Shown: in pieces, positions 12,101 to 24,310 of the stretch
Position numbering within the stretch: the stretch's first letter is position 1
How the letters are laid out: every line of letters begins with the position of its first letter
From: Eremophila alpestris peregrina
Lineage: Eukaryota > Chordata > Aves > Passeriformes > Alaudidae
Reading direction: 5' to 3'
Assembly (NCBI GenBank): GCA_009792885.1
Contig: WMCF01000025.1
Location: 2,159,343 to 2,223,342, forward strand
DNA length: 64,000 nucleotides
Notes under the pieces: generated by a model
The model's input: only the letters and a program-made list of their open reading frames with translations
What the model was told of the DNA's origin: nothing
Databases searched by the model: none
Position numbers and translations under genes: made by a program

Positions 12101-14297
12101 AGTAATTTTCTTTTTATTTACGTGTCTTTTTTCCCTAGCTTAAAGGGTTTTTTTGTTTGTTTTTTTTTGGTCTGTGCATACACACATGTGTGCGTCTAAG
12201 CAAAACAAAATTTGTGTTTGATTTTGCTTTCTACAGTCTGCCTGGTTGTAAAGCGTTTTTCAAGGCTGAGCTGTAAACCTTGCCAATTCTGCAGCACACA
12301 CAAGCTTTCAGAAGGCAATCAGAGCCATCCTGAAATTCCTTGGGGAATTTAGTTTGTTCTGTGTGAATACAGCATCTCTCACCAGTTGGTGAGCAGAGCT
12401 TCTTGTGTAGTAACAGAATGCAAACAATTAAACAAAAACAATGACCAAGTGTGTGTCTGTACTTCAAGTTCATGGTAAGAGGAACTGAGATTTTGGGAAA
12501 TGGTGTTGGGGATTCTTTTTTTTAACTCAGTCCTTCTCTTTTAATCACACCATCACATGTTAGGTGAAGCATGAAGGCAATGGATAGAGTTACAGATTTG
12601 CTAAAATTTACACTAAAAGAGCAATAATGTGGAAAATATTAATTGCAATATTTTGTTACTGATAAAATAATAATAACTATTATTATCACTTAGTATTTGG
12701 AGTTATTTTGAGACAAATGAACCTTGGCACTTACATTTAAAGAAACGTGTAGGCACAGAGATTTTTGAAGACATGCACTGCAGCTTGATGGAATATTATA
12801 AACAAAGTAACTTTATCTAGAATCTTCCTTAGAGACCTCCAGAACACAACATTCATGTGAAAAAAGAATCAAAAAGGCTGTACTAAAATCCATTTCGAGT
12901 CTGCTCAATATCTCCCCCTCTTCTGCCAGCCTATAAGCAGTAAGAGGACAGTCTACATTCATTTTGCTGCTTGGCCCTGTGGTTAAACAAAAATAATCAG
13001 TAGGGCTCCACATTGAGTAAAGAACTGTTAAATAGGTTATAAAATTGTTATGACATTTATAGCATTTAAATAATTTGTGGGAGTCGAGGAAGGAGGATGA
13101 ATGTGAAAAATTTGTTGTGTAGTGTCTCTGTTCAAGAAGGTTTTTAGGTAAGTGTGTAATTGCAGACAAATTGAAAACAATGGGTAAACCATGGAGAGAT
13201 AAAGACATGCTTAAATACTCTCCTTACCAAGGCTTAAGCACCCAATAAACCTGCAGTGCACTTGTACTACAGATATGTCATGTCAACCCTCCCTTTCTAA
13301 CTTTAGTGAAGTGCTATGAGTACATCTGCTGCTTCCAGTGAAAAATAGACAGGATTTGAAGTGATAGCTGTTGCTGCAGGAATTTTCTGTAATAGCTGCC
13401 AAATGAGAGGGAGGAGGGGAAGACAGCAGCAGAGGAAGCAGTAACCTTCCCGCTTCAAGAAAAGAAACAAATCAATCAGTAGCTCTATGCAGGGAATTGG
13501 AGAACCTGCCCAGCATCTGTCAGGAAAAAACTGACATGCTGCAGCAGAATCTGCTTTATGGCCAACCATTGCGTGTATTTTGCCTTCAGAAGTGTGTTCC
13601 TAGAGCTCTTTGAAGTTCTTAATATGGTACAAAGGTAATGTATCTGTGGCACTGCATCCCTATATATATGAAGCAGTAACTCGAGTCAATAAAGAGTCAA
13701 TAAATATCAACAGAGCTTAATAACTTTCATATTCTTTTGTAACAAATTTGTTTCTGGATTACTACAAGCAATGTAGTAATTTGTAGACACTTAAATTAGC
13801 CAAAATGTGCAGTGAGTACACTAGCAATGGTAGTGATTGCTTCAGCAGGACTAAATGGTTGAGAGGGAGGTCTCATGATAGTGTGCAAAAACGCCTTTTT
13901 AACCTCAGGAGCTCCTGGGAAGTTCAACACCTTGGAACAGGACTGTCCACCCATTGAATCACACTCATTGTTTTCAACTGTTTTGTTGCAAAGGTAAATA
14001 TTGATTTTGTCCAGTGGGAAAGACAAGGTGAACAAAAGCACAGCTAGGATCTTTTAGAATAGGAAATGTTGGGGGCACAGAGCAAGTGTTCAGCTTCCTG
14101 CCTCCAACTGTAGGAAACCAATCAGGATGTATATTTCTATAGGGACAGTGGTCTGAACAAAATGGTGAGAGAGGTGAACGAATCACTGACGCCCAGCTCT
14201 TAACACTTTGCTCGTGAGCTTGATAGAAGCTCTCTAATGAGTAGCAAGAGTTGAGCACCAGTAGTAAAGTGGCCAAAGCTACTCTGAGCTTACAGAC
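9131..14297. other. MOCOS: Intron sequence without recognised genes
   Basis: About 5 kb of AT-rich DNA. It holds a T/G-rich stretch near 12146-12170 and an 11-bp tandem duplication at 13683-13704. A 131-codon open frame on the minus strand (12813-13208) has no recognisable domain and is most likely chance. Confidence 0.5.
13683..13704. repeat. Perfect tandem duplication of 11 bp
   Basis: Two exact copies of GAGTCAATAAA stand side by side. Each contains AATAAA. No polyadenylated transcript can be inferred from this alone. Confidence 0.85.
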
Positions 14298-14298
14298 G

Positions 14299-14900
14299 TA
14301 TAGAATCACAGAAGCATTAAGGGTGGAAGAGACCTCCAAGATCATCAGGTCCAACCTTTGACTGAAAACCACCTTGTCAACTAAACCATTGCACTAAGTT
14401 GCATGTCCAGTCATTTCTTGAGCACTTTCAGGGGTGGTGACTCCACCACTTCCCTGAGCAGCCTGTTCCAATGCTTAAGTATCTTTCAGTTAAGAAATTC
14501 TTCCTGATGTTTAGCCAGAACCTCCCCTGCCACAGCTTGAGGCCATTTCCTTTTATCCTGTCACTGGTTGCCTGGGAGAAGAGATTGACCTGGCTACAAC
14601 CTCCTTTCTGGTGGTTGTAGAGAGCTGTGAGGTCTCACCCCTGAGGTTCCTTCTCTCCAGGCTTAACAATCCCAGCTCCCTCAGCCACCCTTCATGTGAT
14701 TTTCTCTCTAGACCCTTGCCCTTCCCTGGACATGTTCTAGCACCTCAGTAGCTTTGGCCGTTTTCCAACTACTCTGTCCCTAGCCTGTAGCACAGCACAG
14801 AGTTTTTGTGACTGAAGTGCAGGACCTCACACTTCACTTTGCTGAACCTCCTGCCATTGTCCCCAGCCCATCGACCCAGCCTGTCCAAATATGTAACAAC
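14299..14900 (-). mobile_element. CR1 LINE, 5'-truncated
   Basis: The + strand begins with TAGAATCACAGAAGCATTAA, the reverse complement of a CR1 3' end (ATTCTATGATTCT type). The usual reversed 3' UTR order follows: GGAAGAGACCTCCAAGATCA, GGTGGTGACTCCACCACTTC, a CCTGTCACTGGTTGCC block, TTCTCTCCAGGCTTAACAAT. After 14780 it jumps to TAGCCTGTAGC and then to the segment with CCAGCCCATCGACCCAGCCT. About 600 bp remain. The element lies in the MOCOS intron in reverse orientation. It keeps its 3' terminus and is less diverged than the copies at 3.7 and 8.6 kb, so probably younger. No coding region is left. Confidence 0.92.
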
Positions 14901-16640
14901 ACATGCAGTGCCAAACATACCTTAATGAGCACTGGCATAGCAAACATCTACGTGTCTTGAATAAAAGCCTGGTTGATGGCTGCCAAATCTCAACAGAACA
15001 AGGTTTTGCCTAATGATTTGATCAAATTTGCTTTCTTGAAGGTTTTGTGCAACAGGCTGTAACTATATCTTTATATAGCTATGAAAATATTGATATGTAG
15101 AGGAATGTCAGAGTTTCAAAACAATCAAACCGTAAATTTGAAAATATCTATGAAATTCTTGCCCTTTTCGTTGTTGAAAAATTATGCATAATGAAAAAGA
15201 GCCCAATAGGACTATAATGTGAACGAGCAGCAACACATGAAGCATCTTGTACCCTTCACATTTAATTGTCTTTGAATCACAAGCAAAGTACATTTGGAAT
15301 GAGCCCTTCTGCTTTTTATAGCAGACCACTTACTGTTTCTGACTACTGCTAATGCTCATAGGTAACTTACTTTGATGGCACCTCTTGACAATTCATGCAG
15401 CTACCTTTGTTTTAGGGACATGCAGTTTTGAGTTGCAGCCAGATGGTCTAGACAGATGATTAAAAAGTATGAAATGATACACCAGAGTACTTACCTCCTG
15501 CTGCTTTGTCACATTGCACGAACACTTAATGAAATCTGAAGTGTAATAGCTAAAAATATATGCTTCAGTACAATGGACTTTCACACATCCTTCTGGGATT
15601 TAATTGTCTTTAAATATGGCTTCTGACAAAAGGTTGCCTTTTGATTCTATTTCTGGATGAATTCCTAGTGAGCTGATGACCATGAGCTGGGCAAAGAACA
15701 TCATTATTTATTCAGTGTTGGGAATTTCATATCACTTATTCTGGAAATTGTCCATGAAAATAACACTGTTTTTCAGCATGGTTTGTTATTCACCACATAA
15801 TTTGCTGACAAGCTTGTTGAAGGGAATGCTTGCCAGAAATTAATTTTGAGGTCTTGTAATTCAAAATTTGAACCTTTTAATTAGAGTCAGCATGTGTGTT
15901 AAGTTTCTGCCTTTGGCCTTTAGAACATAGCTCTTAGAGTCAGATTTCTAGTGTACAATTACAAGTTCAGTATTTACCTTCCTTGAACATTTTGTAATCA
16001 TTTATACTTGCTGTACATTTGCTGGAATGTTTGCAGAAAGCAGTGTACAAAGGGCACAGACATACACACCATGAGTGTCCTTAGAGCTTTGAATAAATAT
16101 TCATCAAACATATTCACTTTTCATTCTGCTCCTCATGATATTAGATGTTACCAAAACTAATATCAAAGCATCAAAGGTGAAACAAATCTTCCTAAATGGT
16201 ATTGAGATTGTGATAGGGAGAGTTTAAAAGTACAGACTAGAAAGAGAGTAGACTATAACTAAAAAACTTAATAAACAGCTTGGAATTCAGTTCTCCTGCT
16301 TCATGCATGTGAAATGTGATTTGATCCTGTTGGAATTTGAGCTGAGGGCTGTGCAAAACAGCTTTAGTAGATCTCCTAAACTCTGATCAGATCTTACTGC
16401 TCACATCCCTTCTGGCTTGTATTTGAGAAGAGATCACTTTCACAAGAATTAACCTATTATAATGTGGTGCTGCAGGGTAACACAGAGGCTGTTGCAATTT
16501 CTAGTTGTTGTGGAATGTGTTTTTTCCAGACATTAATAAAGCTTTCCAATTTTGGTGAATTTACAGAATGCCTATATTCCTAATGCAAGAGCTTATAGGT
16601 TAAATCTATGTCTAGTGAAAGATTTATTCCCTTAATTACA

Positions 16641-16689
16641 TTTTCCCCAAAAGGATTTCATCTATGTGATGAAACCCTTTTGGGGAAAA
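16641..16689. repeat. Near-perfect inverted repeat (22-bp arms, 5-base loop)
   Basis: The left arm is 16641-16662, the loop TATGT is 16663-16667, and the right arm is 16668-16689. The arms pair at 21 of 22 positions, with one mismatch in the inner half (G-T on one transcribed strand). Arm ends are TTTTCCCC and GGGGAAAA. The symmetry stops abruptly at both ends. It may be a transcribed hairpin, a remnant of a palindromic DNA element, or a simple mutational palindrome. The sequence alone does not decide. Confidence 0.95.
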
Positions 16690-19600
16690 ATTATCATGTA
16701 AGATAATACATGAATGTACCCACACTTTTTTTTTGCTTGAATACACTTTCAGAACTTTTGGATACCAGTAGCAATAATTCTAGACCGTACTTTACCTTTA
16801 AATGTAATCAAGGGTAGAGGGCTTCCTTTTATGCAACTGTGAGCATGGAACAACATACATGGCCCTCCACATGCATGCATTGGCAGGAATTGCATCAATG
16901 TTGTCACAACCAATAGTTCTGCTAAAATGACCTCACATTTACCCATGAAAACAAGAATAGTTAACCCCTTCCAGGAACAATCACAAAACTAGGAAGTCAT
17001 GTAATGAGGGGCAAGTCTTTTGTCAGTGCATGAACATGGAGAGTACTGTGAAATTCTGCACGTTTGAATAAGTCAGTTTCAGTGTATCTGCACGTGTTTA
17101 TTATAAGAATGGTTATTTCTACTTTTCTAGCTCAACATATGGTGTCAACTTGACTGGTGAAAGGCTACAGTGCAGATTTTAGTTGCCAGCTGCACCATGT
17201 TACTTTACTTTGGTTTTTTTTCTTAAGGTCACTGATAACTGGAATAGGAGAGAGAAATTTTTGCAAATGTTCTAAACTGCTGATCATCACATTTAAAATA
17301 GCACTTAAAAGAAGTCAAGCATGCTGCGGTTTTTCCATCCTAAATTGTTGAGCTTTTTCAGCTTTTTTTCTGTAAAGAAACTTGAACTTAAAAAATTAAC
17401 TTAATCACTCTTTTGAAGGTGTGATCTGGTGCTCTTTTCCCACAAGATGCTGAGTATTCTGTTTCAGATGAGCATGGTGTGTCATCTTGTGCGTGGCAAT
17501 ATCCTACTCATGGGAGTAGTCCTCTGCTCATTGTGGGAATCTTTCCCTGTCCTTTTTTTTTGTTTGGTTAGTTGTTTTTTTTTTCTTTTGCTGTGGCTTT
17601 GCTATTTAGGGTGGCACACTTGGATTGCCATAAATAGGTTCCTAAGTATTACTCCTTGTTCTGATTGTTGGCTCTGCTGAAGTTGCAGTGATGAATTTGC
17701 TTTCAGAATGTTTCCCAGAATATAGACAACATGGGGTGTGTATTTCCATATTTGCATCGACCATCTCACATCTGGATTTCCTGGCCTCCTGGGTCAGGTT
17801 TCTATCTCCTAGAGGCTAGATGGTGACAAAAAAGAGAAATTCAGGGCAGCCATTACATTTTCTGACTCAGATTTTCTGCTTAGAAGCTCTACAAGATGAG
17901 AAGTAGAAGGATTATATGAAATTGTAGCTGTTAATATATGGTTTTAGTCACTTTTTATTTCTTGAGGTTTTCAAAAGGAAGGATTATTTCATATGCATCT
18001 TCTGGCATGAATTTTCTAATCAATACTGTCTTTGATTTACATCAGGATTAGCTAATGGGACACTTCAAACAGCATTAGTTTCAGTTTATAATTGTCAGGT
18101 CCATTTTGGTTTGAACAGAATGATCCTGAGAAAAGATGAGAAGGATTGCAGCAAGTCACAAAATACCTCTCTTAGCTCTCTTTCACATAAGCAGCATCTG
18201 GTTCCTGAGTTTTATTCATATCTTCTCTTCAATTAATAGAGCAATGGCTTTTATATGGAGCTTTTGTGATCCTGTGGGCTTTAAGTTTCCTGTAAGCTGC
18301 TTTCATTTTATGATTCTAAAAATCTCACTTGTGAGCTCCTTAAAATACATTTATTGTTCGTTTTTTCCTGATGTTGTAGATTGCCACCAGCTATCCCTCA
18401 ACAGCCATTTATGCCTTGTTGCATCCATCATGTGTCAAAGTTTCTCTGTCAACTGCCAGGAGCACTGGAAGCTCAATTGTCAGGATTTAAGGTGAATGAA
18501 GAGAGCCTTGACAGGCAGAAATTATGTTTCCCGTATGAAAAAACATCCATTCATAGTTTCTGGGAAATCTCGGGGCTGTCTGAGCCAACACAAGAATGTG
18601 ATTCAGTGGGAGCAGCATGCAGCAAGGGCACACTAAGACCAAGAATCCTTTGGTCAGCTCAACAAACAAGCAGAAAAGCCTTTCATTCTTGAGTATTTCT
18701 GTAATTATGGTCACCAAGATGGTTTCACTAAGAATTCATGATACTGTGTTATTTCTAACTCACAAATTATTAGATGGTCTACTGTTTTACCAAAGTGTGA
18801 GCCTTGCAGGTTTCAGGAGTTCATGTGCCAAGACGTACTGGCTGTGCTCTTCATAATATTGTCACTGCCCTTAAGGAAGTTTTTGCAGCTTTGTGTAAAA
18901 TGCTTCATTGCTCTTCTTAGGAAGTAGAATCAGAGCTATGCTGCTGAAGTAGGACATCAAATTAGAAACAAATGGCAAATAAATGATGGCCAGCTGTCTT
19001 CCAGGCTTCACTCTTGTGGCTTTTCCCCCACAACAAGGTGAAGAACAGACTGCTGTTGAGGATTTGTCTGATTTGCTGAGATACCTATGCCTTGTAAAGT
19101 AAAATACTGTTGAAATGCAGAAATAATAGATTTATGTAAGTCCTCTGAATTCTGAAAGCAGACTGGGGTGATTTCAGATTAGTATCTTGATCTAAAGTAA
19201 TTTCCAAACAAAAGCACAGTACTTGAAAAGCTACCCTTGATGAAATAAGGCCTATATATGTGTGAGCATTTACCATACTCCCTGTCACCATAGTAACTGA
19301 GACCCAGATTCACCAAATCATATTATTACCTCTTAAGCACCTGAGTATACCTCCAAAGTTCGGGGCCTGAGTATTTCTCAAGTAAATGTGAACTGACTGT
19401 ACAGGCCTTTTATGAATTGCACAAAATTATCCTTTCTTCATAATTCTTTTTTCCTTTTGAGCAAGAAATCTCTGGCAGGGGGTCTGATGATTTTTTGTAG
19501 TCAGACCATCAGTCATACTGTGACAATATTTTGTAGAGGTGGTTCCAAGAAGGTGGCTATACTGGAAACAGTTTCTGAGCTTCTGGATATTTGGAATCAG

Positions 19601-19750
19601 AGTACTTTATCACCATTATGAGTACATTTTATATAGTTCACTCATTTTGACATGAAAACATTTTGTCTTCGTTTCCTTTCACCTTGTGTTTTGCAATTAC
19701 TTCAGAGAAACATATTAATATTAAAGACTTGGCAATGCATGTGTGATGAC

Positions 19751-19770
19751 TGTGATCATATGTGATCATA
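19751..19770. repeat. Perfect tandem duplication of 10 bp
   Basis: Two adjacent copies of TGTGATCATA. Each contains the palindrome TGATCA. No function is implied. Confidence 0.85.
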
Positions 19771-22700
19771 CTTTATTTTGTCGTTGAGTTGCTTCAAGAT
19801 TAGGATCAAGGCCTTGTTTCAGAGCAGGAATTGGAGTAGAAACCATCAGATAGATCTCAGCATTGGGAAGATGTCTCCTAAGTGGCTCATCCCACCAGGG
19901 AGGTAGACAGTTGCATTCTTCACAGGCTACAGACTCAAGCATGTCCATTTTCTGATAACCAGAATTCAGAGTGATTGACTCCTCAACCTTCCAAAAGAAG
20001 ATAGTGGAAGAAGATTGTTAGCCATGCAGCAGTGCTTGGGATCCACACACCTTGTCACAACTGTTGTGCTGAGATCCCTGGCACTCAGGATGGCTCAGGG
20101 ATGGACTTGTCAGAGCAGGTGTAGAGAAACCCTGGTACATGGGAGTTGCACAGGCTTGTCTACACAACCGCTCTCCTCCTGTCTTTCAAACCTTCCTTAG
20201 TCCCAGGGAATACCACCCCAAAAAGGCTAAATAAGTAATGGCAAACTCAGTGAGCATATGTCTGTACTTGACTCACCACGGAATGAGCCTAACAGTTGCT
20301 GGAGAGTGTGAGAGTTGCTGGGTTATGCTTTTGCAGCTGTGCTTGGTTACTCATGCCTTGCAATGTAAAATATCAGGCAACGTGCAAATAAGTCAAGCTT
20401 ACTTGATAGCAAATCCATTTTGTAAACAGGTCATGTCACATGTCCGTTCTCTGGCACTTACAGGGAAAAGAGATTGACCAGTGCCAGAGTTTCTGGGGTG
20501 CGTGACACACTGTTTTAGGAAAAAAATTGCTGTAGTTTTTAAAATGGCTACAGTTTTTTAAAATTACTACAAAAGAAAAAAAACAAACCAGCATGGCTGA
20601 AGAGATCTCAGAAGTACACAGTTTAAAGGCCAATTCTCACCTGGAAACAAATTCTCCTAAATAAAAGTTAAACAAAGAATAATGTTTAAAAAAGATTGGA
20701 AGCAATGGTATGTTATTAAAGGGGAAAAAAAGGCTAGCTTATAAAGTTTTCTTAGCACCATAAAGAATATTTAATTTCTTACCTGGCATTACTTAAAAGG
20801 TTAACTGCTGTAAAAACTTGAGAATGTGGAACCCTCAGAACACCTTAGTGGGATTTCTTCTTTTTCTGAAACAACCTTTTCAAACTCGTATTTGTTATGT
20901 CTTTGGAAATAGCCAAGTGTTGTGCTTCGGTTTCCAAGAATCAGAAAAGAAAATGTGTAGTAACTTCTGACCAGTTAGCAGCAGGTATCTCTGTGGCAGC
21001 TAGGCAGGCCTCATGGCAGTGACACTTGCTGGCATTAGCAGCATTAATTAAACACTGCAACACTGAGTCTCCCAGCAGGAGCTCAGAACACGTGAAAGGT
21101 CAGAGATTAGAACTTACTAAATAAGATTGGGAAGAGGGATGTTTGCACTGCAAAGATGCTGAGGTTAAGCTGGATGAGCATAGCTGTGTATGATGCACAA
21201 GGCATTTGGACACCTTTAGTGTGCAGTGGAAGGATTTGGACATGTCCAGGGTGAGATGCCTTAGCCTAAAGCAGAACTCTGGTTTAGGTCAGATGAGCTT
21301 CTTGATGCAGGGCCTGGGGTCTTTGGATGGCTCTAAAGAGGGATTTGCTCTAGTGTCCACAGTGTAAATGTCTTATGGTGATACGAATTTCCTTATTCAC
21401 ACACTTTAATTTGTTCCTGTAGCCTGTGAATAGGATATTGCACATATTCATGGTAGAAAGGATACCTCTGGCTGATATTGTGCTCTCTCAAGTGTTCACC
21501 ATTGAAGTAAATCTTGTTGGGTCTGTTTCTGTTCAGGGGATGCCTAAATATAAAACTTATGGTCTATGCCAGGTAAGAGGAAAATACAGTGACTATAGGT
21601 GTTTGGTGTCGATGATGAGGAAGATACTGTACTGAAAACATCTCGTGCTGGAGTTGCCTAGACACCACCTGAGTTGATATGCTAGTCCATGCACAAATCC
21701 TTCCTGTGTTTGTGTTTAAGTTTGCTTCCTCCTGGTGACTCCTAAGATCTGCTGCAGAAATAGCTTGCATTCTAAGACATTAATGATTTAAAAACTGATT
21801 CATTTTAATGTTTAGTTCATCATTTTGGCAATTAGTTTGTGCAAATACAGTTTGAAACGTTTATTTTATTACCTGCTTGATGTTTATGGCTAGTCTTCCT
21901 TGAACAGTTACCTAAAATATGGGTTATTTTTTACATTTCTTTCCTGATTATTTGAATACCAGGTGGTGAATTTTCCTTTAAAGAACCTATGAATTGAATT
22001 TTCAGAGTCATTTGTGTTGTAATTAATGAAAATACTAGGTTTTTATGAGTGTTTTTGCAAATCTTTGGCACTTGTTCAAGTACTGAAGTAAACATATCTG
22101 GCTGATCTTACTCAGAAAAAATATCCACAAAGTGGTTTTAAAATCATGTAGCTATTGATCTTCCCTCTCTACACAGAAAAATAACAGTTAATTTCAAAGA
22201 AAACAGTTGCCATGGGGTTTCTGCCACATTTAGAAAGTTAGAGGCATCTGAGACTTCTGTCAGTGAGAGGAGTTATAGTTGTGTGTTAGAAAAACCTGTA
22301 GCAACAGGTTGCTTGCAACATCGGATTTTGGGGATTTTAAGAGTCCTTCTGACTGTTTTGCTCTTTTGATTGCATGCAGAGCCGTAATACCACCTTTGTT
22401 TGTATGTGCCAGTGTGCCAGGTGTGACACCGAACACCTTCTGGATGTTCACTTTGAAATGAGTAATGAGGGTCAACGCCTCTCAGTCAGGGTGTGCGCTT
22501 TGTTCATCAAAGCATCTTTTCTTGCAGGAAGATGTTTTGTGGCCATTAAAGAGCCCCTGTTCCTCTGAAGCTGTTGTTCAAGGGAAACTCCAGGCATTCA
22601 GCTGAGCTGCCAGTTTGGTGGAGCTGGAGAGGGGGTTTGTTTGGGGGGACTGACCGTGACCCTTTGTAAGCAAAAGGGTATTTCCACAGTGAGTCTCCCG

Positions 22701-24293
22701 TGAACTGGACAGGGGAATAAGTGCAAGGGATTATAATGCTTCAATTCAGATGGCTGAGTGTGAATGCCTAAAGAAAGTAATGCTTTCCAATAGAAGGGGG
22801 GGATTTTTCCATCACCTGCCTGTGACAAGTGGAACTTAGGAGGTCCATTCCATCGAATAATTTATTTTTTACTCCAGGGAGCAAATAAACAACACTCATG
22901 TCAATGGGTAAGATCCCCTAATCACTCTGGTGAAAGCAGTAATGGGAAGAAACTGGATTCAAAATGAGTGCCTTTCAAGTAAAATGGACAGAAAAGAAGT
23001 TTATGTGTGTGTAACTACTGAGGACAAACAAGGCAGTATGTACCTATGTCACAGTTAACATGTGCTCTGAAAAATTTAAATGTATGCATTGTCAGTACAA
23101 GAAAGAAAACTGAAACAGAAAATGGGACTGACTGAGGAAGCTTTGAGAGAGAACTGTAAAAGATTATTTATCCCACTGCTCTTTCTCATGCTGGTATTAA
23201 TCCATTGGCAAATCCTTAAATTTGGTGGATCTCCACTGGATTAACTGCCCAGATTGCAGATGACATGGTATAGATTTCTGATGAAAACATTACATTAAAA
23301 AATAAACAAACCAACCAAACAAAAACCCCCAAACCTAAACCTTTACAAGAGCTTTTTTTTTTCATTAAGTTGTGTTTTGCTGAAGGGAAACAAGTAAGGT
23401 TAATTTTTTCTTGCTTGAATATATTTGATTCTTTAAAGCATTTATAGGTTTTGGTTTGCTTTTGTTTGAATTGGGAATTGACAATGAGAATATAACTTGG
23501 TGCTGTGACATACTGGATTGAATAGACCTTGTCTTTATGAAATAAGATATAAAATATTTCATACCCAGAAAGCCTGTCTATTTAATTTGTAAACTGGAAC
23601 ATTCCCTTCATGGATATAGATGTAATTTGTCACTTCTGTCATCAACAGAAATTAAAGAAATTTTGGGTTGTATGTTAAGAAGTATATCTTCTTCTATGTG
23701 TCCTTCTGTGCTGGCTTGAATGAGGATTGCCACATCTTCTTTTCCTTTTTTCTGTGTATATGTAGAGAGAAAAACATGTGCAGAACTGCTGCTGCACGTG
23801 AAGTTAAGCCTGAAAGCAGGGGTGGGCCCTGCTCTCAAACAGCCACAGCAGTTTATAAGACCTTAGGAACTCTCAATAAAGTTGGTGGGAATTTTTCCAC
23901 TGGCTGCTTAGATTGCTGGATCTGACTCTTGATTAATACATGGGGAATGTTAAAACACTCTTAGATTGTAGAGAATGTAGATTTATCCACTGTCTCTACT
24001 TCAAAACAGAAAGGATTCAATGTTACAGAATTTAAATTTTTTTTAAAAAGTTGCATATAAACAAAATTAAAGAAAAATAAAATATTTTCTGACTCTGCAG
24101 TAATTTTTAAATTTCATTCTTACAAAACCTACTTATTAAACAACAGCATGTTACATCTCTTCAGTTTCCATAAAGCAAAAAACCACATGATGATGTTTCT
24201 AAGGCCCAAGGTATGCATCTCTTATCTGGCTGATCTGGATTTGTGTCCAAACTGGGTTTGTGAATCTGGGTAGCATGACACTAAAAAAATGCT

Positions 24294-24310
24294 AAAAAAA
24301 AAAAAAAAAA
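24294..24310. repeat. Poly-A tract
   Basis: An uninterrupted A run, preceded by a shorter A run at about 24282-24288. No adjoining retroposed gene was recognised, so nothing shows it is a retrotransposition tail. Confidence 0.85.

Noticed and set aside
12813..13208. 131-codon open frame on the minus strand
   Set aside because: No recognisable domain, no splice-site or start support. This length can occur by chance in 64 kb read in six frames.
13655..13710. TATATATA followed by two AATAAA motifs, resembling an LTR core
   Set aside because: No further LTR signals or ends were seen. The AATAAA motifs come from an 11-bp tandem duplication.
13974..14372. 132-codon open frame on the minus strand
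   Set aside because: It begins inside the CR1 3' end at 14.3 kb and runs into unrelated intron sequence. It matches no CR1 protein.
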